A stretch of 39,279 nt of DNA. Source: Bryobacterales bacterium (GTDB taxonomy: Bacteria; Acidobacteriota; Terriglobia; Bryobacterales; Bryobacteraceae). Location of the stretch: NCBI GenBank assembly GCA_003132865.1, contig PKYZ01000394.1, positions 1 through 39,279 on the forward strand, in the 5' to 3' direction. The translations under genes were made by a program, and so were the position numbers. Below, piece by piece: positions 16,999 to 25,643 of this stretch (positions are counted from its first letter, which is position 1; every line of letters starts with the position of its first letter). Under the pieces are notes generated by a model. The model was given only the letters and a program-made list of their open reading frames with translations, searched no databases and was not told the origin of the DNA.

Positions 16999-19900
16999 GT
17001 GATTCCCCGCTGGCTCCTTTGTCTTGCTCTTTTTCTTCCGGCCGCTGGCGCCTACACCCCCGCCGTCGATTCTGCCGGTTCCCTTACGATCCGCATCCTG
17101 GACCCCACAATTGGGAATTACGGTGCTGGCGGTGCCGTGACGCTGAACCGCGCCGGAGCGCCATTTCCGCTTGCGGTCTCGCTGGAAAACCACGGCGATG
17201 GGCCGCTACAAGGCGTCGTTCGAATCTCCGTCATCGACCGCTGGACCGTGCAGCCGGCCAGCCCCGTGTCTTTCCGTTTGAAGCGCACGCATCTAGGGCA
17301 CTGGAGTTCACCGTCACGGTCGGACAAGGTTCGTTTAACGCGAATTACCCGATCCACGCGTACGCTGAATTCGGGCAGGACGGGCAGCGCTTGGCCGCGC
17401 ACGCGGTGATGGTGTTGCCGGTTGTCTTGCCGGATCCCCCGCGAGCTCAACTGCCTGTACAATGGAAACCCGTGGACGTCCCGGCCGGCAGCGCCATGGG
17501 GCTGGCGCGACTGCCGGTGAATAGGGTCTCCGCCACAGTATCGGCCGCTGACCCGCCGATCGTTCCGACGCCGGGCGAGAGCTTTGGCGTCGCTCCACCG
17601 GTGCGCTTTTCTGGCGATGCCATCGTAATGTCGCTCGGCCCGAGGGCCCCGTCGTTCCGCGAGCGCGTGGATAGCGCGGCGGTTGAGTACCCGCTCGCCC
17701 TCCCCCACACGACGCCCATCCGCCTCACATTTTCGGGCGCCGGATCGGGCACGATGCTGCGCGTTCGCGTAGACGATACAGTGGTCTTCGAGAAGCCGGG
17801 GAGCGCCGAACCCGAGACCTCGTCCGTCGATCTGAGCCGTTACGCCGGCCGCGACATTCGGCTGGCTCTGGCCGCGCAAACGACCGAGCCCGGCGCGCGC
17901 CAGGCCTCTTGGTCGGAACCGTTCATTCTTGCGGGCACGGAACAGCGGAACGCCGCCCTGCCCGTGCAGATTCTGCGAGCCGGCAATTTCGCCGTGCGCA
18001 TCCAGCCGGGGCTGCGCGGAATGCTGGACGGGACCATCGAGTTCTCGAACGGAAGCCGGGCCGTGGAAACTTCGGGATTCCGGGTCCACGTTGTGGGCGA
18101 TGCGCTCGAAGGCGCCCGCTCCACCAACAAACTCGTCGAGGTGCGGAACGAGTCGGCAAACGGCCGCGTCGCGTTCCGGCAGCGCTTCCGAGGCTGGGCC
18201 GGGAGCTTCGATCTGGTTTGTGAGATATGGCCGAACGGCGACGCCGTTCAGGCGCGCTGGAAGCTGGAAAACCAGCCGCCGCCGAAGCCGTGGCTCCCGG
18301 TGTATCTGGAAAGCGTAGCCGCAGGCCCATGGAGCGCTTCCGCGCGGCGCGTGTACGCGGGAGTGGGAAACGTCATCGAGAAACCCGGCGCGTTTCAGAT
18401 GGGCTTCGACGGACACCGTCTGGCGACTTCGTTCGTTGGGTTCGAATTCGAGAACGGCCTTTCTATGGTGCAAGGCGTGGATACGCCGCCAGACTACCTG
18501 GATGTTCAACCCGCTACGAGGTCTTACAGTCTGGTCACGCCCCACGAACAGACGATGACGTTCATCCCAACTACGAACGTCTGGGCGGGGGTGAAGGTCT
18601 GGCGCGACCTCTGCGGCGCCCGCCGCGGGGGTGGAGTGGAGAGACTGGCCGGGCGCTTTGTCTTCGACTTGTGGGACGGGAGGTACGGCCAGAGCGCCAA
18701 AGACTTGGCCAAGGCCTTCCGCTACGGCCTGACTGACTCCGTGGTGGTGTGGCACAACTGGCAGCGCTGGGGCTACGACTACCGGCTGCCCGACATCTAC
18801 CCGCCGAACCCGCAATACGGGACGACGGAGGAATTTGCCGCGCTCGTACGCGTGTGCAAAGACCACGGTGTCCTGTTCGCTCCGCACGACAACTACATCG
18901 ATTTCTACCCAGACGCCGACGGCTTCACCTACGACAACATCGCATTCGATCGCGACGGGCAGCCCCGGCGGGCCTGGTATCACGCGGCCCGGCAGGCGCA
19001 ATCATATCGCGCGCGCGCCGATCGCCTGCGGCCGTTTCTCGAACGCAATGTCAAAATGATCGCCGAAGGAATCGCACCCGACGCCTATTTCATTGACGTC
19101 TGGTCCTCGATGGGGCCCTACGATTACTGGAGCGCCGACGGACAGTTCTTTTCGCGGACCGTGACCCGCCAGGTGTGGCGCGACAGTTTTGCGTGGATTC
19201 GCGATTCCCTGGGCGGCGCGCCACAGATTTCCGAGGCTGGCCACGATCAACTGATCGGATGGCTGGACGGCGCACAAGCCAATCACCTGCGCGTCGAGGC
19301 GCCGCCCGCTTCGGGCTTCGTGTGGGTGATCCCGCACGCGGACGCCGAGCGCATCCCCTGGTTCGACGCCGCGTACCATGATAGGTTCGCATCCCACGGT
19401 GCGGGATACGAGGATCGTTATGCGGCGGGGCTCGACCTGAAAGAGCATGGCATGTACAGCCGTGACTACATCTCGACGGAAGTCCTGACCGGACATCCGG
19501 CCATGGTTCGCCAACCTTTCGGCCGCGATGTCGTCCGTATATACTGGCTGCTGCACGACCTGATGCGCCCGCTGGCGATGCGAAAAATCGACGGGGTGGA
19601 GTTCGACGGCGGCAGCCTGCACCGCCAGCATGTTTCTTGGGAGGGCGGCGGCGAGGTATGGGTCAACCGCGGCGCGAGCGAGTGGAGTGTCGCCGCCCAT
19701 ATCCTGCCGCAGTACGGGTTCTACGCCCGGATTCCGGTGAGCGGGGGCGTTGTAGAAACCGCCATCGAAACGCGTGCGGGAACTGTGGTCGAGTGGTCGC
19801 GCTCGCCGGAAGCCTTCTACCAGGGCGAGTACCGGGTCGCGCGCGGCGTCGGCAGTATCGAAGTGACGCCGCTTCCGTCAGGGCCGGCATTCGAAGCGCG

Positions 19901-20060
19901 AATCAATACGCGCGATCTCCCGTGGACGATCGGCGAGCCGAAGACGGCTGAAGTGGTGGATGAAGCCGGTCGCGTGTTGCGTTCCGAGCCTGTCGCTCTT
20001 GCGGGCGGAGTCGTGACCCTGCGCTTCGGTGCCGGCGCGTTTCGCTGGCGTCTTCGCTGA
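16999..20060 (+). CDS. Secreted GH101-like glycosidase with a frameshift near base 17280
   Basis: The N-terminus, with signal peptide VIPRWLLCLALFLPAAGAYT and a beta-domain (TLNRAGAPFPLAVSLENHGD), is read from a GTG at 16999. At about 17278-17283 the protein-like sequence moves to the -1 frame (QPASPVSFRL, then EAHASRALEFTVTVGQGSFN) and continues to 20060, about 1,020 residues in all. Residues 560-850 look like a TIM barrel: VVWHNWQRWGYDYRLPD, FAPHDNYIDFYPD, DAYFIDVWSS and QISEAGHD. The FIDVW aspartate and SEAG glutamate resemble the nucleophile and acid/base arrangement of GH101-type enzymes. Related enzymes release O-glycans; the substrate here is unknown. The one-base defect may be a real mutation or a sequencing error. 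If translation cannot cross it, only an N-terminal peptide is made. Confidence 0.68.
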
Positions 20061-20070
20061 GGATCCTAGA

Positions 20071-20364
20071 ATGAGAACAACCTATCTTCTCGCTATTTGC
20101 CTTGCGTTTTCCCCGGTCCTTCGAGCCGTTGGGTTCGAGACCGCGCGCGTGAAGGTCGCGATCCAGGGAACCGGACAGTCGCTCTGGACCCTGCAGTCGA
20201 AGACCGGGCCAGCCGCGCTGGACATCTTGCCGCCGGTGTTCTCCATCGACGGCGCACGCCGTACGGGGATGCTCGTCGATGTTCGCGCAATCGCCGCGCC
20301 GGTTCCGCTCGCAAACGGCACGGTTAACAAAATACGAATGTTATACAGCGGGCTGTCCAAATGA
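20071..20364 (+). CDS. Truncated secreted protein, N-terminal part only
   Basis: A 97-residue product with a signal peptide (MRTTYLLAICLAFSPVLRAV) and a beta-rich start (GFETARVKVAIQGTGQSLWT, then LQSKTGPAALDILPPV). It starts ten bases after the GH101-like gene stop, with GAGGATCC upstream. The last ~12 residues (NKIRMLYSGLSK) do not continue the pattern, and the frame ends by a four-base overlap (ATGA) with the J-domain gene. I infer the 5' end of a larger glycan-related gene joined to unrelated sequence. Family not recognised. Confidence 0.45.
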   Translation: MRTTYLLAICLAFSPVLRAVGFETARVKVAIQGTGQSLWTLQSKTGPAALDILPPVFSIDGARRTGMLVDVRAIAAPVPLANGTVNKIRMLYSGLSK

Positions 20365-20720
20365 ACCGTTACGAAGAGCTGGCGGTCGCCCAGGATGTAT
20401 CGCTGGAGGAGATCCACCAGGCGTATCAGGCATTGGCGCGTCTGCTGCATCCGGATAACCAGTCGGACCCCAAACTAAAATCCGCAGCCGAGCGCCAGAT
20501 GATCCGGCTCAACGAGATTCTAGTGCACGAAGCTCGTGGTTCCCGAAGCAGCCCCCCGCCACAACCGATACCCATGCTCCCGCTGAAACGGCAATTGCCT
20601 TGGATTCTGGCGTGCGGCATTCTGGTTGGCGTGGGCCTCTGGTATTTGCGATCCAACGAGGCCGGCGATCCTCCAGCCCTGAGACGTTCTGTCCAATCCG
20701 GTCCAAACAGTCCCTCCTGA
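20361..20720 (+). CDS. J-domain protein with C-terminal membrane anchor
   Basis: 119 residues. Residues 3-55 form a J-domain (YEELAVAQDVSLEEIHQAYQ) with the essential HPD at 30-32 and a final helix RQMIRLNEIL. A short proline-rich linker and one transmembrane segment (LPWILACGILVGVGLWYL, about 76-93) follow. J-domains stimulate DnaK-type Hsp70 ATPase. A tail-anchored form would recruit Hsp70 to the inner membrane. The ATG overlaps the upstream stop by four bases. No DnaK partner is in the window. Confidence 0.8.
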   Translation: MNRYEELAVAQDVSLEEIHQAYQALARLLHPDNQSDPKLKSAAERQMIRLNEILVHEARGSRSSPPPQPIPMLPLKRQLPWILACGILVGVGLWYLRSNEAGDPPALRRSVQSGPNSPS

Positions 20721-20731
20721 GGCCACACCAC

Positions 20732-21025
20732 CTACAAGTGGAAACCGGTCATCCAAGAGATCACTGACGCAATGTAGAAGATGCTGGCGGTGGCCGTGCC
20801 GTCTTCCTTCTTCAGCAGCATAGTTCCGGCGGTGGCCATGTATTTCACTTCTTTGCCGCCGATCTGAATTGTGTGCTTGGTCTGAGAGACCTTCTCCTCA
20901 GGCGGCTTCTTGTCTTCCTTGCCCTTTTCTTCTTGCCTCGTCGGGGCCTGCGCGCCCGGAGCGGCCGGCCTGGAGCCCTCCTGGGGTGGTTGAGCGAAGG
21001 CTGCAGCCGCGCAGACCAGAAGCAT
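20732..21025 (-). pseudogene. Truncated peptidase S10 (serine carboxypeptidase-like) gene, copy 1 of its 5' end
   Basis: The 97-codon frame starts at the ATG 21025 with AAAGGA eight bases upstream. It encodes a signal peptide (MLLVCAAAAFAQPPQEG), a Pro/Ala/Lys-rich linker and the first strands of an S10-type domain (HTIQIGGKEVKYMATAGTML, KKEDGTATASIFYIA). Intact S10 proteins are around 450-500 residues and contain a GESYG serine motif, absent here. Homology stops after FYIA and ten unrelated residues follow. The first 40 codons recur almost identically at 25370-25512. Confidence 0.6.
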
Positions 21026-21027
21026 GG
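20903..21027 (-). repeat. Direct repeat copy 1 (125 bp, S10 signal-peptide region)
   Basis: This block matches 25370-25512 with two substitutions. Copy 2 additionally carries an 18-bp tandem unit (25413-25430 and 25431-25448) that adds six residues (AAPGAQ type). The repeat is oriented identically in both places and brackets padR, the permease and the IS66 remnant. Confidence 0.85.
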
Positions 21028-21079
21028 TGTCCTTTCGGCAAGCTTGCGTGACGCCTAGTCGCCCCGAAAACGGTTCCTA

Positions 21080-21131
21080 TTGCCTTCCTATAAGAAATCG
21101 TGGTATGCTCCTATTTAAAGCCAATAGGAGC
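21080..21131 (+). promoter_or_regulatory. padR promoter with inverted repeat spanning -10 to ribosome binding site
   Basis: TTGCCT (21080-21085) and TATGCT (21104-21109) with an 18-base spacer form a plausible promoter. A perfect inverted repeat, GCTCCTATT (21107-21115) and AATAGGAGC (21123-21131), covers the -10, the expected start point and the AGGAG ribosome binding site. It could be the PadR autoregulatory operator. If transcripts start further upstream it could instead be an RNA hairpin hiding the ribosome site. Confidence 0.5.
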
Positions 21132-21132
21132 T

Positions 21133-21483
21133 ATGAGCCAGCAGGAAAAAGCTGAAATCCGGCAGGGGACACTCGCTCTCATGATCCTCAAGACCCTTGA
21201 GAGCATGGGCCCGCTGCACGGCTATGGCATCGCCCGGCGGATCGAACAGACGAGCGGCGATGCACTCGCGGTGCCCTACGGTACGATCTATCCTTCCCTC
21301 GTCAAGCTGGAACAGGAGGGCTTTGTCGTATCCAGATGGGATGTTTCGACGAACAATCGCAAGGCGAAATATTACGAGCTCACACGCGCCAGCAGGAAGC
21401 ACATCCACGATGAAGCGCGCCTGTGGGAACAGACGGTCAACATCATGGCCCGCTTCTTCAACCCTGAAAAGGAGACTGCGTGA
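21133..21483 (+). CDS. PadR family transcriptional regulator
   Basis: 116 residues, start at 21133 with AGGAG three bases upstream. The winged-helix PadR core is clear: EIRQGTLALMILKTLESMGP, then LHGYGIARRIEQ, PYGTIYPSLVKLEQEGFV and KAKYYELT. A short C-terminal helix (HIHDEARLWEQTVNIMARFF) probably serves dimerisation. It overlaps the permease gene by four bases (GTGA). PadR-permease pairs of this kind are abundant in Acidobacteriota, where the regulator is assumed to repress its own operon in response to a small molecule; that ligand is unknown. Confidence 0.94.
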   Translation: MSQQEKAEIRQGTLALMILKTLESMGPLHGYGIARRIEQTSGDALAVPYGTIYPSLVKLEQEGFVVSRWDVSTNNRKAKYYELTRASRKHIHDEARLWEQTVNIMARFFNPEKETA

Positions 21484-24074
21484 GACAAATCCGTGCGTTC
21501 CTGCTTCGTCTGGGTGGTTTGTTCCAACATTCGCGCCAGGAACAAGATCTCACCGACGAATTTGAAAGTAATATCGCGTTTCATATTGAAGACAACCTTC
21601 GGGAGGGCATGCCCCCCGAAGAAGCCCGCCGCCATGCGATCCTAAGGTTCGGCGGCATCGAGCGTACGAAGCAAGACTGTCGCGATCGCCTGGGTTTGCC
21701 CTTGCTGGAGACGTTCCTCTACGACCTCCGCTACGGCACTCGATCGCTCGGCAGAAGCCGCATGTTCACGGTGATTGCGGTCGCGACTCTCGCGTTCGGT
21801 ATCGGCGCAAGTACAACCATGTTTACCGTGGCACAGGCAGTCCTGTGGCGGCCTCTGCCGTATGCCCAGCCCAGTCGACTTGTCGCGATCTCTGAGATTG
21901 ACCGTCTGAAACCCTCCACGGGCGCAAATGTCGCGTCTGCGGATTTTGCCGACTGGCAGCGCATGAACACGGTCTTTTCCGGCATGGCCGCTTACGTGGG
22001 CATCGACGAAAGAGGCAAGGTCCGCATCGACCTCCACCTCACCGGAATCGGGGAAACGCGTATTCTGAAAGGCCTCGTCGTGAGCAGCAACCTCTTCGAC
22101 GTGCTCGGTGTCGCTCCGGTACTCGGCCGCGGCTTTGCCGGCGAGGATCACGTTGCCATCCTGAGCTACGACTGTTGGCAGAACCAGTTCGCTGCCGACC
22201 CGCACATCGTGGGCCGTTCCATTACGCTGGGCGGCGAGCTTAGCGATGTAATCGGCGTCATGCCTCGTGGGTTCTTCTTTCCTAACCATGAAGTCGAGGT
22301 CTTCATCCCGCCCGGTAATTTCACGCCAGACCGGGTATTTTATGACACGGGCGTAATCGCGCGTCTCCGTCCCAGCGCCTCTCTCCAACAAGCACGTGCT
22401 CAAATGGCCACGATCGGTATCAGGCTCCAGCAGGCGTATCCCAAAACGAACGCCACCTTGGACCCGCAAGTCGAGATTTTCCATTCCGCTATCGCCGCCA
22501 CCAGCCGACCGGCACTGCTGATGTTGTTTTCAGCCGTTGGTGTCCTGTTCGCGATCGTCTGCTCGAACGTCGCTCATCTCCAGCTTGGCCGCGCCGCTTC
22601 CCGGGTCCAGGAGTTCACCATTCGTAAGGCGCTGGGCGCGGGCCGTGGCCGCTTGCTCCGTCAACTCCTCACGGAAAGCTTGTTGCTTTCGGGTGTCGGT
22701 GGTCTCCTCGCGTTAGTTTTGGCGCGCGCCGCCCGCACCGCCCTGCTGCGGTTCGCACCCGATGCAATCCCGTCATATGCCGACTTGCGCATCGACACAT
22801 GGGTTATTCTCTTTAACGTCGGGATTACACTTTTGGCGCCGTTGCTGTTCGGAATCGGACCGGCTCTGTCCAACGCTCGAGCGGATAGCCTCCGCGATCG
22901 TGGCGAATCCTCGCGATATTCCAGGCGGCGCGCGCGCGGATTGCTGGTCGGTGCTGAGGTGGCGCTCTCTGTGGTACTTGTGGTCTGCGCGGGGCTCCTC
23001 ATCCGCAGCTTTGTCCGTTTGGAAAACGTGGACCTGGGTTTCCGTACTGCGCACACCCTCAGCTTTCGCCTCGATCTGGGGGATTTCGTTCCCACCGAGG
23101 AGCAGAGAGCCCGGCAGTACACCGAGATCGAGAGCCGGCTCCTCGAACAGCCCGGAATCGAGGCGACGGGAGCCACAGCGAGGCCCGTATTGGGCGGCGG
23201 CTCCGGGGGGGAGGCAACCGTTACCATCCAGGGGCGCGAACGCAGCCTCCGCCTCGAAGTGGTGACTCCCGACTACTTCCTCGCCATGCAAACGCCACTG
23301 CTCCGGGGCCGCTTTCCGAAACATTCCGATACGCAAAAGAGCGGCCTCATCGCCGTGGTCAATTCAGCTTTCGAGAACGTCTACTTTCCGGATAAGAACA
23401 CTGTGGGTAAACAAATTGTGCTGGGTAACCGAGGGCCGGCGACGATTGTCGGAGTTGTCGCCGACTTGAAACAGGAGGGAATCGATCGGCCTGCCCAGCC
23501 GGCGGCTTTTGTCCCGTCGACTCAAATCATCCCCCATGCAGTTACCTTTTTCGTGCGCGGGCGTGGTGATCGACGCAAGCTGCTAAGTGCCGCTCGCATC
23601 GCGGTACACTCAGTCAATAACGTTGTCCCTCTTGCGAATGTCGCCACGCTCGACGAACTTGTTCAAGCTTCCATTAGCGGCCAGCGCGTCCGCACCACGT
23701 TGCTGTCTTTAATAGCCGGTGCTGCGCTGTTCCTCGCCGCCCTTGGGCTGTACGGCGTGTTGGCCTATTCCGTTGTGCAGCGTTCTACCGAGATCGGCAT
23801 CCGCTTGGCGCTCGGGGCGTCCGCACCGCAGTTGTTCCGCATGGTCCTTCTTGACGGAATGCGCCCCGTCATCATCGGTGGAGCCTTCGGTTTCGCTGCA
23901 GCCTACTCTGCCAGCAGTCTGATTCGATCATTACTTTTTGGCACGGTTCCGGCAGACCCTCCCACGTATCTCACGACAGTTCTGATCCTGGCAGCGGTTT
24001 GCCTGCTTGCCTGTGCGATCCCTGCCATGAAGGCGATTCACGTGGACCCAATGGCCTCGCTCCGACAACAGTAG
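21480..24074 (+). CDS. ADOP-type ABC permease (MacB_PCD/FtsX, duplicated)
   Basis: 864 residues. An N-terminal ~80-residue segment typical of acidobacterial 'duplicated orphan permeases' (LRLGGLFQHSRQEQDLTDEF ... EEARRHAILRFGG) precedes two MacB_PCD plus FtsX units. The first runs from MFTVIAVATLAFGIGASTTM to the block around 470. The second runs from LLVGAEVALSVVLVVCAGLL to the C-terminal FtsX core (EIGIRLALGASAPQLFRMVL). About eight transmembrane helices are visible, with large periplasmic domains between them. No ATPase gene is adjacent, hence 'orphan'. The start is GTG at 21480, overlapping padR. Likely roles are drug or lipid export, or mechanotransmission as in MacB, but none is shown. 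Confidence 0.93.
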   Translation: MRQIRAFLLRLGGLFQHSRQEQDLTDEFESNIAFHIEDNLREGMPPEEARRHAILRFGGIERTKQDCRDRLGLPLLETFLYDLRYGTRSLGRSRMFTVIAVATLAFGIGASTTMFTVAQAVLWRPLPYAQPSRLVAISEIDRLKPSTGANVASADFADWQRMNTVFSGMAAYVGIDERGKVRIDLHLTGIGETRILKGLVVSSNLFDVLGVAPVLGRGFAGEDHVAILSYDCWQNQFAADPHIVGRSITLGGELSDVIGVMPRGFFFPNHEVEVFIPPGNFTPDRVFYDTGVIARLRPSASLQQARAQMATIGIRLQQAYPKTNATLDPQVEIFHSAIAATSRPALLMLFSAVGVLFAIVCSNVAHLQLGRAASRVQEFTIRKALGAGRGRLLRQLLTESLLLSGVGGLLALVLARAARTALLRFAPDAIPSYADLRIDTWVILFNVGITLLAPLLFGIGPALSNARADSLRDRGESSRYSRRRARGLLVGAEVALSVVLVVCAGLLIRSFVRLENVDLGFRTAHTLSFRLDLGDFVPTEEQRARQYTEIESRLLEQPGIEATGATARPVLGGGSGGEATVTIQGRERSLRLEVVTPDYFLAMQTPLLRGRFPKHSDTQKSGLIAVVNSAFENVYFPDKNTVGKQIVLGNRGPATIVGVVADLKQEGIDRPAQPAAFVPSTQIIPHAVTFFVRGRGDRRKLLSAARIAVHSVNNVVPLANVATLDELVQASISGQRVRTTLLSLIAGAALFLAALGLYGVLAYSVVQRSTEIGIRLALGASAPQLFRMVLLDGMRPVIIGGAFGFAAAYSASSLIRSLLFGTVPADPPTYLTTVLILAAVCLLACAIPAMKAIHVDPMASLRQQ

Positions 24075-24418
24075 AGTGCTCGCCAGACCATGAAGAGCTC
24101 AGGAGTCACGGGCCTCAGCCCGGAATCCCCATTATGCCAAAATGTGGGCGCAGTCAGGCTGAGAACGTTCCGAAGAAAACGGCGAAGTCTCCGCACCCGA
24201 TTTGAAGACGTCACCCGCATCTGCCGCGGTAGCATGTGCTGATTACGCGTGGAGACCCGGGCATACCAACCCAGCCTGAAACATTTTCGTCTGTTTCCGT
24301 CGCTGGCTGAAAACGTTGGCGGATTTCGGGTTCCGCGAAGCCAGTTCCACCGGCATTCCAGAAGGTCGACTCTTAATGGCCGGAGAGGATCCTTTCCGGC
24401 CAGGCAGGATTCATCATA
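24075..24418. other. Stretch without a recognisable gene next to the IS66 remnant
   Basis: No frame here looks like protein and no hairpin or inverted repeat stands out. It may hold the outer end of the IS66 element whose transposase frame stops at 24419, but I cannot identify a terminal inverted repeat or target duplication. Confidence 0.4.
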
Positions 24419-25369
24419 TTATGCGGCGGCGGGCGTGGCCAGCCGCTCTAGCGTCTCGCGGTAATTCCAGGGCATCCACTCCGCTGGATTACCCTTCAAC
24501 TCCGCGGCATGCCTCTGCAACTCGGTCAGATAATCGAACGGATTGGCTCCGTTCAACTCGCAGGTGTGGATCAGACTCATGAACAGGTCGCCGACTCCGG
24601 CGCCGTTTAGCGTCTTATAGAAGAGTGCGTTCTTACGGTTCAGGATGGCTTTCTTCAGGGCACGCTCGACAATGTTATTGTCGATTGGCGCGTCCGGTTG
24701 CTGCAGAAAGAGAGTCAGCTTCGGCCAGTGATTCAGTAGGTAAGAGATGGCTTTGCCCAGCCCGGAATTCGGTTCCGTCTTATGCTCTGCCAACTGCGCC
24801 TCCATCCACGCATGCAGCCCTTTCATCAACGGCCCGCTGTGCTCCTGATGGAAGCGCAGCCTCTCTTCTGGTGACAGTTTCTGTTTCCGCGCCAGCCCGT
24901 CGTAGTGATAAACACCGCCCAGCGTCTCCAGCACATAACGGCATTCTTCAGGAAAATTATCGACCACCTCCACAACCTGCCGCCTTCCATGGGCGAGGTA
25001 GTTCGCGATCAGCGTTTCGACGCCTTTGGGCGCGTTGCGCGACAGCGCATCGCACATCTGGATCGGCGCCGGCAGTTCGCGGGCGCGCTGTTTCAACACT
25101 TCGCCAAGGTTCTCGCCTGCGTGCTTCCATCCGGTAAAGAACAGCGCGATGGTCCATCCTCCAACCATCGATACGATGCCGCTAGTGAAAGTGCCGGTCC
25201 GCTTGTCGCCGGGCTCGCGCGTCAGACGCAGAATGCGCATACCCGTGTCGTCGTTGTGCAGCACACCGCCTTGCGCCGCCTGCCGGATCAGTTCCTCCAG
25301 CGCCGGGCGGATCCACTGCGCGGCGGCCTCCAGGAGCTCCCATTGCGTCGCGGCGGACAAAGGCATTCC
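24419..25369 (-). mobile_element. IS66 family insertion sequence remnant (transposase 3' two-thirds)
   Basis: The frame encodes the IS66 TnpC catalytic part: HNDDTGMRIL (first catalytic Asp region), NYLAHGRRQVVEVVDNFPEE, DAPIDNNIVERALKKAI (catalytic Glu region) and the typical end NPFDYLTELQRHAAELKGNP with WMPWNYRETL. The N-terminal leucine-zipper and zinc-finger parts, about 200 residues, are missing, as are the accessory genes tnpA and tnpB. The element is therefore defective. Its 5' side is joined in frame to a copy of the S10 signal-peptide region. Confidence 0.85.
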
Positions 25370-25543
25370 CGGCTTCTTGTCTTCCTTGCCCTTTTCTTCT
25401 TGCCTCGTCGGGGCCTGCGCGCCCGGAGCGGCCTGCGCGCCCGGAGCGGCCGGCCTGGGGCCCTCCTGGGGTGGTTGGGCGAAGGCTGCAGCCGCGCAGA
25501 CCAGAAGCATGGCCAGATCTTTCGCCAGTATGTTTCGAAGCAT
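24419..25543 (-). CDS. Chimeric frame: S10 peptidase signal-peptide region fused to truncated IS66 transposase
   Basis: One uninterrupted frame of 374 residues starts with MLRNILAKDLAMLLVCAAAA, a signal peptide continued by the Pro/Ala/Lys-rich linker of the S10 protein. After KKP (residue ~58) it passes directly into IS66 transposase sequence (GMPLSAATQWELLEAAAQWI). The junction is at about base 25370. If translated, the transposase domain would be sent to the membrane, which makes function very unlikely. The fusion instead records a deletion or recombination. An internal ATG at 25510 corresponds to the start used in copy 1. I rate the open frame as certain, but expression and function as doubtful. 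Confidence 0.7.
   Translation of the reverse strand: MLRNILAKDLAMLLVCAAAAFAQPPQEGPRPAAPGAQAAPGAQAPTRQEEKGKEDKKPGMPLSAATQWELLEAAAQWIRPALEELIRQAAQGGVLHNDDTGMRILRLTREPGDKRTGTFTSGIVSMVGGWTIALFFTGWKHAGENLGEVLKQRARELPAPIQMCDALSRNAPKGVETLIANYLAHGRRQVVEVVDNFPEECRYVLETLGGVYHYDGLARKQKLSPEERLRFHQEHSGPLMKGLHAWMEAQLAEHKTEPNSGLGKAISYLLNHWPKLTLFLQQPDAPIDNNIVERALKKAILNRKNALFYKTLNGAGVGDLFMSLIHTCELNGANPFDYLTELQRHAAELKGNPAEWMPWNYRETLERLATPAAA
25370..25512 (-). repeat. Direct repeat copy 2 (143 bp, with an 18-bp internal tandem duplication)
   Basis: Same sequence and orientation as 20903-21027 apart from two substitutions and one extra 18-bp unit. The near identity points to a recent duplication. The upstream flanks differ (GCGAAAGATCTGGCC against GCCGAAAGGACACC before the shared ATG), so homology ends near the start codon. 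Confidence 0.85.
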
Positions 25544-25592
25544 AGGTCACGATTGTAATGCAGGAATCGAGCGGCGGGGGGGAACGTGATTA

Positions 25593-25638
25593 GGCCGGCG
25601 TGGACGTCGGCTGCAGGACTGGAGGAGTCCTGCCCCAC
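25593..25638. repeat. REP-like element, left arm of an inverted pair framing the DUF420 gene
   Basis: 46 bp that equal the reverse complement of 26058-26100 except for three extra bases in the hairpin loop (GCAGGACT-ggagg-AGTCCTGC here, two-base loop there). It begins GGCCGGCGTGGACGTCGG and ends GCCCCAC, five bases beyond the DUF420 stop. Confidence 0.85.
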
Positions 25639-25643
25639 GAATG

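Noticed and set aside
16983..17003. Leader peptide MIIFQV overlapping the GH101-like start
   Set aside because: Six codons without a ribosome binding site; likely chance.
17271..17286. Programmed -1 ribosomal frameshift in the GH101-like gene
   Set aside because: No X-XXY-YYZ slippery heptamer in the right phase and no obvious downstream pseudoknot; mutation or sequencing error is simpler.
24249..24582. Plus-strand frames overlapping the IS66 end as a possible accessory transposon gene
   Set aside because: No similarity to IS66 tnpA/tnpB by eye and mostly antisense to the transposase end.
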